A stretch of 41,711 nt of DNA from Nitrospirota bacterium (GTDB taxonomy: Bacteria; Nitrospirota; Thermodesulfovibrionia; Thermodesulfovibrionales; JdFR-85): positions 1-41,711 of the forward strand of contig WGEZ01000007.1 in assembly GCA_015492515.1 (NCBI GenBank), in the 5' to 3' direction. Shown in pieces: positions 18,663-26,314 of this stretch. The notes beneath the pieces are model-generated. The model was not told the origin of the DNA, did not search any database, and saw only the letters and a list, made by a program, of their open reading frames with translations. The position numbers and the translations under genes are program-made. How positions within the stretch are numbered: position 1 is the stretch's first letter; each line of letters begins with the position of its first letter.

Positions 18663-19151
18663 ATGGATATAGAAGGTCTTGACGTCGAGCGGGAGATCGG
18701 CCGCGTCGGAAGGGTGCTCGGTGAGGTTGAGAAGAAGAGGGGGCTCCTGATACCCATCCTCCACAGGATCCAGGAGGACTACGGCTATCTGCCCGGAGAG
18801 GCCCTCGAGAGGCTGTCGAAGAAGCTCGGCCTGCCCCTGGCGGAGATATACAGCGTGGCCAGTTTCTACCACCAGTTCCATTTCAAGCCGAGGGGGAAGA
18901 AGATCGTGAGGGTCTGTATGGGGACCGCATGCCACGTCCGTGGCGCCTCGAAGGTGCTGGAGACGCTGGAGGACCGGTTCAGGATAGACGTGGGAGAGAC
19001 GACGGAGGACCTCTCCATGACGCTGGAGACCGTCGGCTGTGTGGGCTGTTGCGGCCTTGCACCCGTGGTCACCGTGAACGACGAGGTGCTGGGCGAGGTG
19101 AGCCCGAAGAAGATAGAGGGGCTGATAGAGATGATCGAGCAGGAGGAGTGA
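18663..19151 (+). CDS. NuoE-like [2Fe-2S] thioredoxin-fold subunit
   Basis: ILHRIQEDYGYLPGEALERLS, IYSVASFYHQFHF, CMGTACHVRGA...VGCVGCCGLAPVVTVND. Confidence 0.9.
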   Translation: MDIEGLDVEREIGRVGRVLGEVEKKRGLLIPILHRIQEDYGYLPGEALERLSKKLGLPLAEIYSVASFYHQFHFKPRGKKIVRVCMGTACHVRGASKVLETLEDRFRIDVGETTEDLSMTLETVGCVGCCGLAPVVTVNDEVLGEVSPKKIEGLIEMIEQEE

Positions 19152-19212
19152 AGGGAGCCGACGGGAGACCGGGAAGGGTCGTGGGGCCAACATACAACAC
19201 AAGAGGAGTGAG

Positions 19213-21093
19213 ATGACCAAACTGAAGAGCATCGAGGAGCTCAAGAACCTCAGGCTCCTCCTTAAGGACGAGACGTTCAAGGAGGATAAGGAGCGTATAA
19301 GGGCCTGCACAGGCACCGCCTGCCTGGCTACAGGGGCGAAGAAGGTGATCGAGAGGATCGAGGAGGGTGCCAGGCAGAAGGGGTTGGAGGTGGAGATCGT
19401 GAAGACAGGATGCCAGGGGCTCTGCCAGAAGGGGCCTGTGATGAAGGTGGAACCCTTCGGTTACTTCTATCAGAGGGTGAAGAGCGACGACGCCCCTGAG
19501 TTGGTCACCAACACGCTCTCGGCAGGGTTCCCCGTGAGGCGGCTGCTCTTCAGGGACTCCATCTACGAGGAACCCTATGAGCTCATGGACAGCCTCCCCT
19601 TCTACAAGAAGCAGTACCGCATCGCCCTCAGGAACAACGGCCGTATCGATCCGAACAACATAAACCATTACATAGCCGTGGGCGGCTACTCCGCCTTCGA
19701 GAAGGCCCTGGAGGGCATGACCCCAGACGAGGTCCTCGACGAGGTGGACAGGGCGAACCTCCGCGGCCGCGGAGGCGCCGGGTTCCCGGCGGGCAAGAAG
19801 TGGCGCCACACAAAGAAGGCGCCGGGGGAGCTGAAGTTCGTGGTCGCCAACGGCGACGAGGGTGACCCCGGTGCGTTCATGGACCGCTCGATCATGGAGG
19901 GCGACCCCCACAGCCTGATCGAGGGGATGCTGCTCTGCGCCTATGCGATCCAGGCCAGGTACGGCTTCATATACGTTCGTCACGAGTATCCCCTCGCGGT
20001 CAGGAACCTGAGGGTGGCCATAAAACAGGCCGAGGAACTCGGCCTCCTCGGCGAGGACATACTCGGAAGCGGTTTCAGCTTTTACCTTGATATAAGGGAG
20101 GGTGCGGGCGCCTTCGTCTGCGGAGAGTCGACGGCGCTCGTGGCCTCTATAGAGGGTGACAGGGGCTTCCCCAGGCCGAGACCCCCGAGGCTCTCCGAGC
20201 CGGGAGGAGGCCTCTGGGGCCACCCGACGAACCTCAACAACATCGAGACCTATGCATGCGTGCCTCCCATAATCGAGAAGGGCGCCGATTGGTTCCTCTC
20301 GATCGGAACCCCGAACTCACCGGGTACAAAGGTCTTCGCCCTCACGGGGAAGGTGAAGAATACGGGGCTCGTCGAGGTGCCGATGGGAACCACCCTCAGG
20401 GAGATAATATTCGAGATAGGCGGCGGCATAATGGGGGACAAGAGGTTCAAGGCCGTTCAGACGGGCGGTCCCTCGGGCGGTTGCATCCCCGAGCAGTTTC
20501 TGGACCATCCCGTTGATTTCGACTCCCTCAGGGAGCTCGGCTCCATGATGGGTTCCGGCGGGCTCGTAGTCATGGACGAGGATACCTGCATGGTGGACGT
20601 GGCAAGGTACTTCCTCTCCTTCACCCAGTCGGAGTCCTGCGGAAAGTGTCCTCCCTGCAGGCTGGGCACCTTCCAGATGCTCAATATCCTGGAGCGGATC
20701 ACCACCGGAAAGGGGGTTCCCGAGGACCTGGAGATACTCGAGCGGTACAGCAGGCTGATCAAGGAAGGCTCGCTCTGCGGCCTCGGCCAGAGCGCCCTCA
20801 ACCCTGTGATCAGCACCATGAAGTACTTCAGGCAGGAGTACGAAGAGCACATCTACGACAAGTACTGCAGGGCCAAGGTATGCACCGGGCTCGGCTTCTT
20901 CAGGATCGAACACTCGGAGTGCTTCCTCTGCGGCCTCTGCAAGCAGGCCTGCGCCTACGGTGCGGTGAAGGAGTCGAAGGACAGGTTCTTCATCGAGCAG
21001 GCGGAATGCACCAAGTGCAAGGCCTGTTACATCGCCTGTCCCATCGATGCGGTGAAGATAGAGAAGCAGCCTAAAGAGGCGGCAAGAAGGTAG
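19213..21093 (+). CDS. NuoF/HydB-like FMN and NAD-binding Fe-S subunit with N-terminal 2Fe-2S and C-terminal 2x[4Fe-4S] domains
   Basis: CTGTACLATGAKKV (N-term), NLRGRGGAGFPAGKKW, NGDEGDPGAFMDRS, SESCGKCPPCRLG, and C-terminal CFLCGLCKQAC / CTKCKACYIAC. Confidence 0.92.
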   Translation: MTKLKSIEELKNLRLLLKDETFKEDKERIRACTGTACLATGAKKVIERIEEGARQKGLEVEIVKTGCQGLCQKGPVMKVEPFGYFYQRVKSDDAPELVTNTLSAGFPVRRLLFRDSIYEEPYELMDSLPFYKKQYRIALRNNGRIDPNNINHYIAVGGYSAFEKALEGMTPDEVLDEVDRANLRGRGGAGFPAGKKWRHTKKAPGELKFVVANGDEGDPGAFMDRSIMEGDPHSLIEGMLLCAYAIQARYGFIYVRHEYPLAVRNLRVAIKQAEELGLLGEDILGSGFSFYLDIREGAGAFVCGESTALVASIEGDRGFPRPRPPRLSEPGGGLWGHPTNLNNIETYACVPPIIEKGADWFLSIGTPNSPGTKVFALTGKVKNTGLVEVPMGTTLREIIFEIGGGIMGDKRFKAVQTGGPSGGCIPEQFLDHPVDFDSLRELGSMMGSGGLVVMDEDTCMVDVARYFLSFTQSESCGKCPPCRLGTFQMLNILERITTGKGVPEDLEILERYSRLIKEGSLCGLGQSALNPVISTMKYFRQEYEEHIYDKYCRAKVCTGLGFFRIEHSECFLCGLCKQACAYGAVKESKDRFFIEQAECTKCKACYIACPIDAVKIEKQPKEAARR

Positions 21094-21166
21094 GGTCCCC
21101 CGGGGCGGCGGCACGCCACGGCTGAGGAAAGCCATTGGCTTACAACAAAGAATCAGCGAGGGTTAT

Positions 21167-21760
21167 ATGACCGAGCGGAAAGAGAAGAACCTGAAGGAGA
21201 TATTCAGGGAGATCGAGGAGAGAGGCTGCGTTGTCCAGAAGGGGATCATGCTCCTTGACGAGTTTCTGGACGGTCCGATGTGCGGCAGGTGTCTTCCATG
21301 TCCCATGGGCAGCTACGAGATGAGGGTGAGGCTCAGGAAGCTCGCGGAAGGCGAAGGAGAGGAGGAGGATATCGATGCCCTCATGATGATCGCACCGAAG
21401 ATGTACGACTCCTCCATGTGCAAGAAGGGAAAGGATACGGCGAAGTTCATCCTCGACACCCTTCAGACATTGACCGGAGAGTACTACTTCCATATACAGG
21501 GGAGGTGTCCCAAGAAGGAGTGCAGGCCCCTCTTTGTCTACAGGATCGCACATGACAGGTGCACCATGTGTGGCGACTGCCTCGATGTCTGCAAGGAGAA
21601 CGCGATCATCGGGGAGAAGAAGATCCCCTTCAAAACAGGGTATCTACCGTACGAGATAGTGGATAAACGGTGCACCAGGTGTGACGAGTGCAGGAAGGTC
21701 TGCAGGTATGACGCCGTAGAGATAGTGGATATCAAAGAGCTGGAGTCCGTTTCTCCTTGA
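21167..21760 (+). CDS. Stand-alone NuoF-C-terminal-like Fe-S protein (N3-type site plus 2x[4Fe-4S])
   Basis: MCGRCLPCPMGSYEM...DSSMC matches the NADH_4Fe-4S region of NuoF; then CTMCGDCLDVC and CTRCDECRKVC. No FMN/NAD domain. Confidence 0.8.
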   Translation: MTERKEKNLKEIFREIEERGCVVQKGIMLLDEFLDGPMCGRCLPCPMGSYEMRVRLRKLAEGEGEEEDIDALMMIAPKMYDSSMCKKGKDTAKFILDTLQTLTGEYYFHIQGRCPKKECRPLFVYRIAHDRCTMCGDCLDVCKENAIIGEKKIPFKTGYLPYEIVDKRCTRCDECRKVCRYDAVEIVDIKELESVSP

Positions 21761-21824
21761 CCGGCGTATCGGTGGTCGAGGCAGAGAGGGCGGCTCCAGC
21801 AAAGAATATAAAGGGAGGATCGAG

Positions 21825-23831
21825 ATGGGCAAGATGGTGAAGATCAGGATAAACGGCCGGGACTACAAGGTGCCCGAGGGCGTCAACCTCATTGATGCAG
21901 CCGAGGGCGTGGGCATCCATATCCCTAACTTCTGCTACCTCAAGGGGATGAAAGGGATAGGCGCATGCAGGATGTGTATGGTGGAGGTGGGTGGAAGGAT
22001 GTCCGTGGCATGCATAATGAGGACGAAGGAGGGGATGGACGTCGTCACCGAGAACGAAAAGATCAGGGAGCTGAGGAAGTTCGTCGTGGACATGATCCTC
22101 TCCATGCACCCCCTCGACTGTATGACCTGCACGAAGGCGGGTGTCTGCGGGCTCCAGAAGTACGCCTACGAGTTCGAGGTGCGGGAGTCCACCTTCACGA
22201 GGAAGAAGTTCGGTTTTCCAGTAGACGACGGCAACCCCTTCATCAAGCGCGACCCTGACTACTGCATACTCTGCGGCCGTTGCGTGAGGGTATGCAAGGA
22301 GCAGGGCACGAACGTGCTCGACTTCTACGGCCGGGGCGTCGGCTCAAGGGTAATTGCAGGCAACGACAGCCCCCTCCACGAGGCGGGCTGCACCTTCTGC
22401 GGCAGCTGCATCGATGCCTGTCCGGTGAACGCCATACTCGAGGCCGACAGGTGGCGCAAGGGGAGGGAGTGGGAGTACGAGAGGTTCAACTCCGTCTGCC
22501 TCTCCTGCGGCAACGCCTGCAGCACCCTGGTCTCCGTCCATGGCAAGGACGTGGCGAAGGTCACCATCGGTGCTGAGGAGGGGAGGGCCGAGCACTATAT
22601 CTGTGCCTACGGCAGATACGGGTTCGACTCCATGATCTCAGAGACGAGGGTCTCGACCCCCATGAAGAGGATCGACGGTGAACTGAAGCCCGTCACGTGG
22701 GAGGAGGCATACAGCAGCGCTGCCGAGGCCCTCAGCAACCCCGCCGAGGTGGGGATCGTGACCACGGGGAACCTGCCAAACGAGGATCTGCTGATGTTGA
22801 AGGGCCTTGCCGAGGCTGCAGGCATAAGAAACATCGACTCCACGGTGAGCCTCTACGCTGACCCCCCTTCGCTCATCGGTGATGAGGTGGACCTCGAGGA
22901 GGCCGACCTCGTGATGGTCGTGGGGCTCGATCCCTCCCAGAGGGAGAGGGTCCTCCCTGCGCTTGACGCCACGTTGAGGAAGATGGCGGCGAGGAAGACG
23001 ACGAAGCTGGTGGTTGTCAGCGCCGGGGATACGGGGCTCTCGGAGGTCGCAGAGTTGACCCTGAAGGGGGATGAGGCGGCCACCCTCGCAGGTGTTGCAA
23101 GGGCGCTTCTCCGGAAGGGGCTGAAGGCCCCGGAAGGGCTCGAGATCCCGGATGTGGAGCTCACAGAGGACGTCGAGAAGGCTGCCGAGCTCTTTGCAGG
23201 GGCGAAGAGCCCTGTGCTGGTGACGTCACCGCCCCTGTTCGAGGCGGCCCGGAACATCGCCCTCATGAAGGGTGCGGCCCTGTCGGTCCCTGTGGAGGCG
23301 AATGCAAAGGGTACCCTCATGATGGGGGTCATCGGCGACGGAAAGGGTTACACGGAGATGACCGGCGGCGGGACGAAGGTGCTCTATGCCGTCGGTGAGG
23401 TCCCTGTGAGCAGACCCGACGGGGTCGGGTTCCTGATAGTGCAGCATTCCCACCTCACAGACCTCGCAAAGGAGGCTGACCTCGTTCTCCCCGCCACCAC
23501 CCCCTACGAGACGGAGGGTACGGTGGTCGACTACATGGGGAGGCTGAAGAGGCTCGAGAGGGCGGTGCAGCCCTACGAGGATGCGAAGCCTCACAGGGAG
23601 ATATTCGGAGGCGTTGCAAAGGGTATGGACCTCTCGCTCAAACCCCCGAAGACCACGGATGTGAAGAAGGTGATCAAGACGTTCAAGGTCGAGGCAGGAC
23701 CCTCTGCATTCGAAAAGAGGGGCGACCTTGCGTTCAACCCGGAGGAGTTGATCCCCGCCCTCAACACCACGGTGATAAACGGCTCGAGACTCTTCTGGCT
23801 GAAAGAGGTCGAAGAGGCGGCAGCGGTCTGA
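21825..23831 (+). CDS. NuoG-like Fe-S subunit with shortened molybdopterin-oxidoreductase-like domain
   Basis: [2Fe-2S] IPNFCYLKGMKGIGACRMCMVEV, HPLDCMTCTKAGVCGL His-Cys site, CILCGRCVRVCKEQ, CTFCGSCIDACPVNA, CLSCGNAC; ~430-aa C-terminal domain. Confidence 0.88.
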   Translation: MGKMVKIRINGRDYKVPEGVNLIDAAEGVGIHIPNFCYLKGMKGIGACRMCMVEVGGRMSVACIMRTKEGMDVVTENEKIRELRKFVVDMILSMHPLDCMTCTKAGVCGLQKYAYEFEVRESTFTRKKFGFPVDDGNPFIKRDPDYCILCGRCVRVCKEQGTNVLDFYGRGVGSRVIAGNDSPLHEAGCTFCGSCIDACPVNAILEADRWRKGREWEYERFNSVCLSCGNACSTLVSVHGKDVAKVTIGAEEGRAEHYICAYGRYGFDSMISETRVSTPMKRIDGELKPVTWEEAYSSAAEALSNPAEVGIVTTGNLPNEDLLMLKGLAEAAGIRNIDSTVSLYADPPSLIGDEVDLEEADLVMVVGLDPSQRERVLPALDATLRKMAARKTTKLVVVSAGDTGLSEVAELTLKGDEAATLAGVARALLRKGLKAPEGLEIPDVELTEDVEKAAELFAGAKSPVLVTSPPLFEAARNIALMKGAALSVPVEANAKGTLMMGVIGDGKGYTEMTGGGTKVLYAVGEVPVSRPDGVGFLIVQHSHLTDLAKEADLVLPATTPYETEGTVVDYMGRLKRLERAVQPYEDAKPHREIFGGVAKGMDLSLKPPKTTDVKKVIKTFKVEAGPSAFEKRGDLAFNPEELIPALNTTVINGSRLFWLKEVEEAAAV

Positions 23832-23908
23832 ACCGCGGCGCACCCGGTTCCGTTTCCAGAAGTCCGGAGGGGGCGTCTTGCGTCCGGACAACTCTCCAGA
23901 GCTGACTG

Positions 23909-23926
23909 TGCTATAATAACCCTGTG
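23909..23926 (+). promoter_or_regulatory. Extended -10 promoter abutting a GTG start (leaderless)
   Basis: TGCTATAAT (23909-23917), then exactly 6 nt, then GTG at 23924; no SD. Confidence 0.6.
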
Positions 23927-24313
23927 ATGATCGAGATCGCCGTGATCATACTTGCGGTGGCCGTCGTGGCGGCTTCGGTATTCCTGATCTCCGTGCTCGT
24001 CGAGCTGAAGAAGACAACGAGGAGGCTCAACGGGTTTATCGACTCCCTCGACAGGGACCTCCTGCCTGCCGTCACCGAGCTGAGATACGCCCTCGAGGAT
24101 ATCCGTACCACAACGAAGAGGGCCAGGGACCTGTCCGAGGCCCTCCATGACGTCGCAGACAACGTCAGGTCCGTCTCAGATGTGGTGAGCGGCGTCAGGA
24201 GGGAGACCAACGCCACCCTGGCGGGCCTTAAGGCGGGGCTGAAGACGGGCCTGGGGGTCTTCCTCAAGAACCTGATAGGTGCAGGGCCGGGAGGCTCCTC
24301 GAAGGAGGGTTAG
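23924..24313 (+). CDS. DUF948-like membrane-anchored coiled-coil protein
   Basis: N-terminal TM helix IAVIILAVAVVAASVFLISVLVEL followed by KKTTRRLNGFIDSLDRDLLPAVTELRYALEDI. Confidence 0.75.
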   Translation: MMIEIAVIILAVAVVAASVFLISVLVELKKTTRRLNGFIDSLDRDLLPAVTELRYALEDIRTTTKRARDLSEALHDVADNVRSVSDVVSGVRRETNATLAGLKAGLKTGLGVFLKNLIGAGPGGSSKEG

Positions 24314-24343
24314 ATTTCGATCAACGGAAAGGAGGTCGGTGTC

Positions 24344-24688
24344 ATGTCAGAGAGAGAGGGATACGGGCTTGGTTCGATCTTCTTCGCCTTCCTGATGGGT
24401 GGTATCGTGGGTGCGGGTCTCGCCCTTCTGATCGCCCCCCAGTCAGGTGAGGAGATGAGGAGACGGATAAGGGATGCAGCCGAGGATGTGAAGGACAAGA
24501 CCACGGGTTACGCCGAGGAGGTGAAGGAGAAGGTGACGAAGGGGGTGGAGAAGGGCAGGGAGGTGATCTCCGAGACACTCGAGAAGGGGAAGGAGCAGAT
24601 CGAGGAGAAGAAGTCCGCCATCGCCTCGGCGATCGAGGCGGGGAAGAAGGCCTACGAGCAGGAGAAGGAGAGACACGGGAAGGCCTGA
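24344..24688 (+). CDS. YtxH-domain-like protein
   Basis: FFAFLMGGIVGAGLALLIAPQSGEEMRRRIRDAAED then a charged coiled-coil; strong SD. Confidence 0.8.
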   Translation: MSEREGYGLGSIFFAFLMGGIVGAGLALLIAPQSGEEMRRRIRDAAEDVKDKTTGYAEEVKEKVTKGVEKGREVISETLEKGKEQIEEKKSAIASAIEAGKKAYEQEKERHGKA

Positions 24689-24694
24689 TGCCCT

Positions 24695-24710
24695 TATGAC
24701 TTAGATCATA
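24695..24710 (+). promoter_or_regulatory. CRP/FNR-family-like palindrome TATGA-N6-TCATA
   Basis: Centre at 24702.5; with -10 TACAAT (24732-24737) and predicted TSS 24744 it sits at -41.5. Confidence 0.5.
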
Positions 24711-24768
24711 CAAAGCATCTCCTCCTTGGTATACAATAGGGTAGTGACTTTCAAAACAAGGAGGAACC

Positions 24769-24981
24769 ATGGAGACGGCAAAGAAGAAGATAACGAAGGA
24801 TACGATGATTGGAGAGGTGGTCAACATGAGCCCGGAGGCGAAGGCGGTGATCGAGAAGTACTTCGGCAACGGCTGCTTCACATGTGCGGGGATAAACGTG
24901 GAGTCCATAGCCTTCGGCGCCATGATGCACAACATCGACCCCCAGAAGATCGTCGACGAGATAAACGCGCTGGAGGATTGA
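24769..24981 (+). CDS. DUF1858-domain small protein
   Basis: TKDTMIGEVVNMSPEAKAVIEKYFGNGCFTCAGINVESIAFGAMMHNIDPQKIVDEIN; AAGGAGG SD. Confidence 0.85.
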   Translation: METAKKKITKDTMIGEVVNMSPEAKAVIEKYFGNGCFTCAGINVESIAFGAMMHNIDPQKIVDEINALED

Positions 24982-24982
24982 T

Positions 24983-25111
24983 GTGGAGGTGAAGTGTTTC
25001 GTCTGCGGGATCGCCGACAGGGAGCGCACTTACCTGCCCTGTATCCATCAGGGGGAAGAGAAGATCGTCTGCGTGAGATGCCTGCCCGCACTCATCCACG
25101 GAGCACACTGA
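24983..25111 (+). CDS. Tiny CxxC...CxxC putative zinc-binding protein (42 aa)
   Basis: GTG start with GGAGG at 24972-24976; MEVKCFVCGIADRERTYLPCIHQGEEKIVCVRCLPALIHGAH*. Absent from the ORF track. Confidence 0.6.
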   Translation: MEVKCFVCGIADRERTYLPCIHQGEEKIVCVRCLPALIHGAH

Positions 25112-25206
25112 GGTCCACCCTCTGAAGGGGTCCCTGCTCCTGCGGTGAATGCCCCTTCCGGAAGGGTTGCCGCCCCCTCCGGCTGCTTCCGTCGCGAGGA
25201 CGTAAG

Positions 25207-25265
25207 CCCGGTGCCGGAGCCGCGTGGATCGTCTCACCGTGCCTGCCTTCTGTCTCATCCCGGGA
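25207..25265. repeat. Intergenic repeat copy A (diverged)
   Basis: GGTGCCGGAGCCGCGTGGATCGTCTCACCGTGCCTGCCTTCTGTCTCATCCCGGG aligns by eye to 26920-26975. Confidence 0.5.
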
Positions 25266-25403
25266 CCCTGCATTGCTATGCCGGAAGGCCATAGCGGTTC
25301 CCTCCGGGTTCCGGTGCCGCGTCGAGGCTATCCCTCTCTCCTCCTTCATGATGTATAATGTTTCAGTGACCTTCAAACCCTTAGGGACCTAAAGGAGGCA
25401 GAG

Positions 25404-25946
25404 ATGAAGAGACTAACCAGATATTTCCTGGAGGGGCTCCTGTTCCTCGTTCCCGTCGTAGCGACCGTATACGTCCTGTACATAGTATTCATCAAGATCG
25501 ACAGCCTCTTCAGGTTCGAGGTGCCCGGTCTCGGCTTTGCGGTCACGGTGCTGACCGTAACGGTCGTAGGGTTCATCGCATCGAACTTCATAACGCGGGG
25601 GCTCGTCAGGGTGGTCGACAGGACCTTCGTCCGTCTTCCCCTGGTGAAGATGATCTACACCTCCATAAAGGACCTGATAGGGGCCTTCGTGGGTGACAAG
25701 AAGGGGTTCAACAAGCCGGTGCTGGTCACCCTCGTGCCGGGGAGCAACATCCGGGTGATCGGGTTCATGACCCGCGAGGACCTCGACAACCTGGGGCTCA
25801 CCGACAGCGTGGCCGTCTACCTTCCCCAGTCCTATAACTTTGCGGGAAACCTGATCATCGTACCGAGGGAGCAGGTGAGGCCCCTTGAGGCCCTCGGCGG
25901 AGAGGTGATGGCCTTCATCGTCTCCGGTGGTGTCTCGGCGAAGTAG
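25404..25946 (+). CDS. DUF502 family membrane protein
   Basis: Two N-terminal TM segments, LPLVKMIYTSIKDLIGAF, VLVTLVPGSNIRVIGFMT, VAVYLPQSYNFAGNLIIVPRE. Confidence 0.85.
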   Translation: MKRLTRYFLEGLLFLVPVVATVYVLYIVFIKIDSLFRFEVPGLGFAVTVLTVTVVGFIASNFITRGLVRVVDRTFVRLPLVKMIYTSIKDLIGAFVGDKKGFNKPVLVTLVPGSNIRVIGFMTREDLDNLGLTDSVAVYLPQSYNFAGNLIIVPREQVRPLEALGGEVMAFIVSGGVSAK

Positions 25947-25954
25947 GCAGGCTG

Positions 25955-26314
25955 TCAGGGCATGTTGATCGTTATATCGTAGGTGCCGATGGAGACCCTG
26001 TCGGCGATCGACGCCTCCCAGAGGAGCCCGGTCACGTCCTTCACGGTCCTCTTGGGCACCATGAGGATCAGCTTTGTGCCCGCCTCGGAGAGGGTCTTCC
26101 ACTGGAGCGCCTTCTCCCTGTTGATGCTGTGTTCGGTCTCTACCACGACGACGGCGAGGACCATGCCGTGGTTGCCTAATATGAGATCTGGATAGCAGCC
26201 CTTGAACTCGTTCTTCTCACCCCCGAGGTTGTCCTTTATCTCCCTGTACTCCCTGGAGAGCCTCGTCCTCAGGGTCCTGACGAGCCAGTCATGGATCAGT
26301 CTCTCTTCATCCAT
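25955..26314 (-). CDS. Small hypothetical protein, possible PD-(D/E)XK nuclease-fold relative
   Basis: GCYPDLILGNHGMVLAVVVVETEHSINREKALQWKTL resembles a PD...ExK core, but with ETE instead of ExK. Confidence 0.45.
   Translation of the reverse strand: MDEERLIHDWLVRTLRTRLSREYREIKDNLGGEKNEFKGCYPDLILGNHGMVLAVVVVETEHSINREKALQWKTLSEAGTKLILMVPKRTVKDVTGLLWEASIADRVSIGTYDITINMP

Noticed and set aside
21825-23831. NuoG-like protein as [FeFe]-hydrogenase or formate dehydrogenase catalytic subunit
   Set aside because: No H-cluster motifs and the molybdopterin-like domain is too short for a typical catalytic FDH; a NuoG-like electron-transfer role fits better.
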